Positions 63,950 to 64,000 of a stretch of DNA of 64,000 nt are shown one piece after another. The notes below the pieces were generated by a model. That model did not search any database, was not told the DNA's origin, and saw only the letters and a list, made by a program, of their open reading frames with translations. The position numbers and the translations under genes were made by a program. The DNA lies in the NCBI RefSeq assembly GCF_003999195.1, contig NZ_RJVR01000181.1:1-64000 (forward strand), given 5' to 3'. How positions within the stretch are numbered: position 1 is the first letter of the stretch; the number at the start of each line of letters is the position of its first letter. This stretch comes from Streptomyces soli. GTDB lineage: Bacteria > Actinomycetota > Actinomycetes > Streptomycetales > Streptomycetaceae.

Positions 63950-64000
63950 CGGCCCAGCGACCTTCCAAGGCGGCGGCCGGGCGGGTGGTTCATGAACGAC

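Overview
The window is high-GC actinobacterial chromosome, almost certainly Streptomyces. Three things point to this: GTG and TTG starts are common, the GC content is very high, and the gene order follows the conserved S. coelicolor core from about SCO5535 to SCO5586 (accB-accE, two conservons, gltX, ndgR-leuCD, hupS, gpsA-ddl, thiLD, recG, coaD, rnc-mutM, smc, ftsY, nsdA, amtB-glnK-glnD, ffh). The locus correspondence is from memory and was not checked by alignment.

Layout. 0-3.1 kb: a GNAT acetyltransferase, a decayed MOSC gene, and a TnpB-only IS605/IS1341-type element inserted into it. 3.2-7.1 kb: two CitE/HpcH-type CoA-ester lyases followed by accB-accE (acyl-CoA carboxylase). 7.2-17.4 kb: two head-to-tail conservons (cvnA-B-C-D) on the minus strand. 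18-21.8 kb: a 63-residue repeat peptide, a FAH-family hydrolase, gltX, a HAD phosphatase and a Gln-Glu-Glu-Gln-Glu tRNA cluster. 21.8-27.2 kb: a MerR/DUF4188 divergent pair, ndgR, leuCD and hupS. 27.5-34.5 kb: F420 side-chain synthesis (cofC/fbiD), plsC, gpsA, ddl, a DUF3515 protein, a lone RAM domain, thiL, thiD and rpmB. 34.7-43.6 kb: a DAK2 protein, recG, rsmD, coaD, a coiled-coil protein, yceD, rpmF, rnc and mutM. 43.6-47.2 kb: an accessory patch with a frameshifted HxlR regulator, a PAS-GAF-PP2C-ATPase phosphatase and an integrase stump. 47.2-64 kb: a CAP-domain protein, acyP, smc, a truncated luciferase-like gene, ftsY with a duplicated 3' end, a Prim-Pol domain protein, nsdA, amtB-glnK-glnD behind a GlnR box, and ffh.

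Functional logic. ftsY and ffh supply the SRP pathway. smc and hupS act on chromosome structure. amtB-glnK-glnD form the nitrogen-sensing operon. The lyases could feed propionyl-CoA to the adjacent carboxylase. Conservons, nsdA and ndgR are developmental or metabolic regulators.

The most unusual signals are non-genic. A family of GC-rich palindromic repeats is scattered between genes, and two copies lie in frame inside coding sequence (the SMC hinge and the CvnA1 tail). Two copies of one core element are each bracketed by a different near-perfect inverted repeat. The last 145 bp of ftsY are duplicated without a mismatch just downstream. No wholly new multi-gene defence or biosynthetic system was found.
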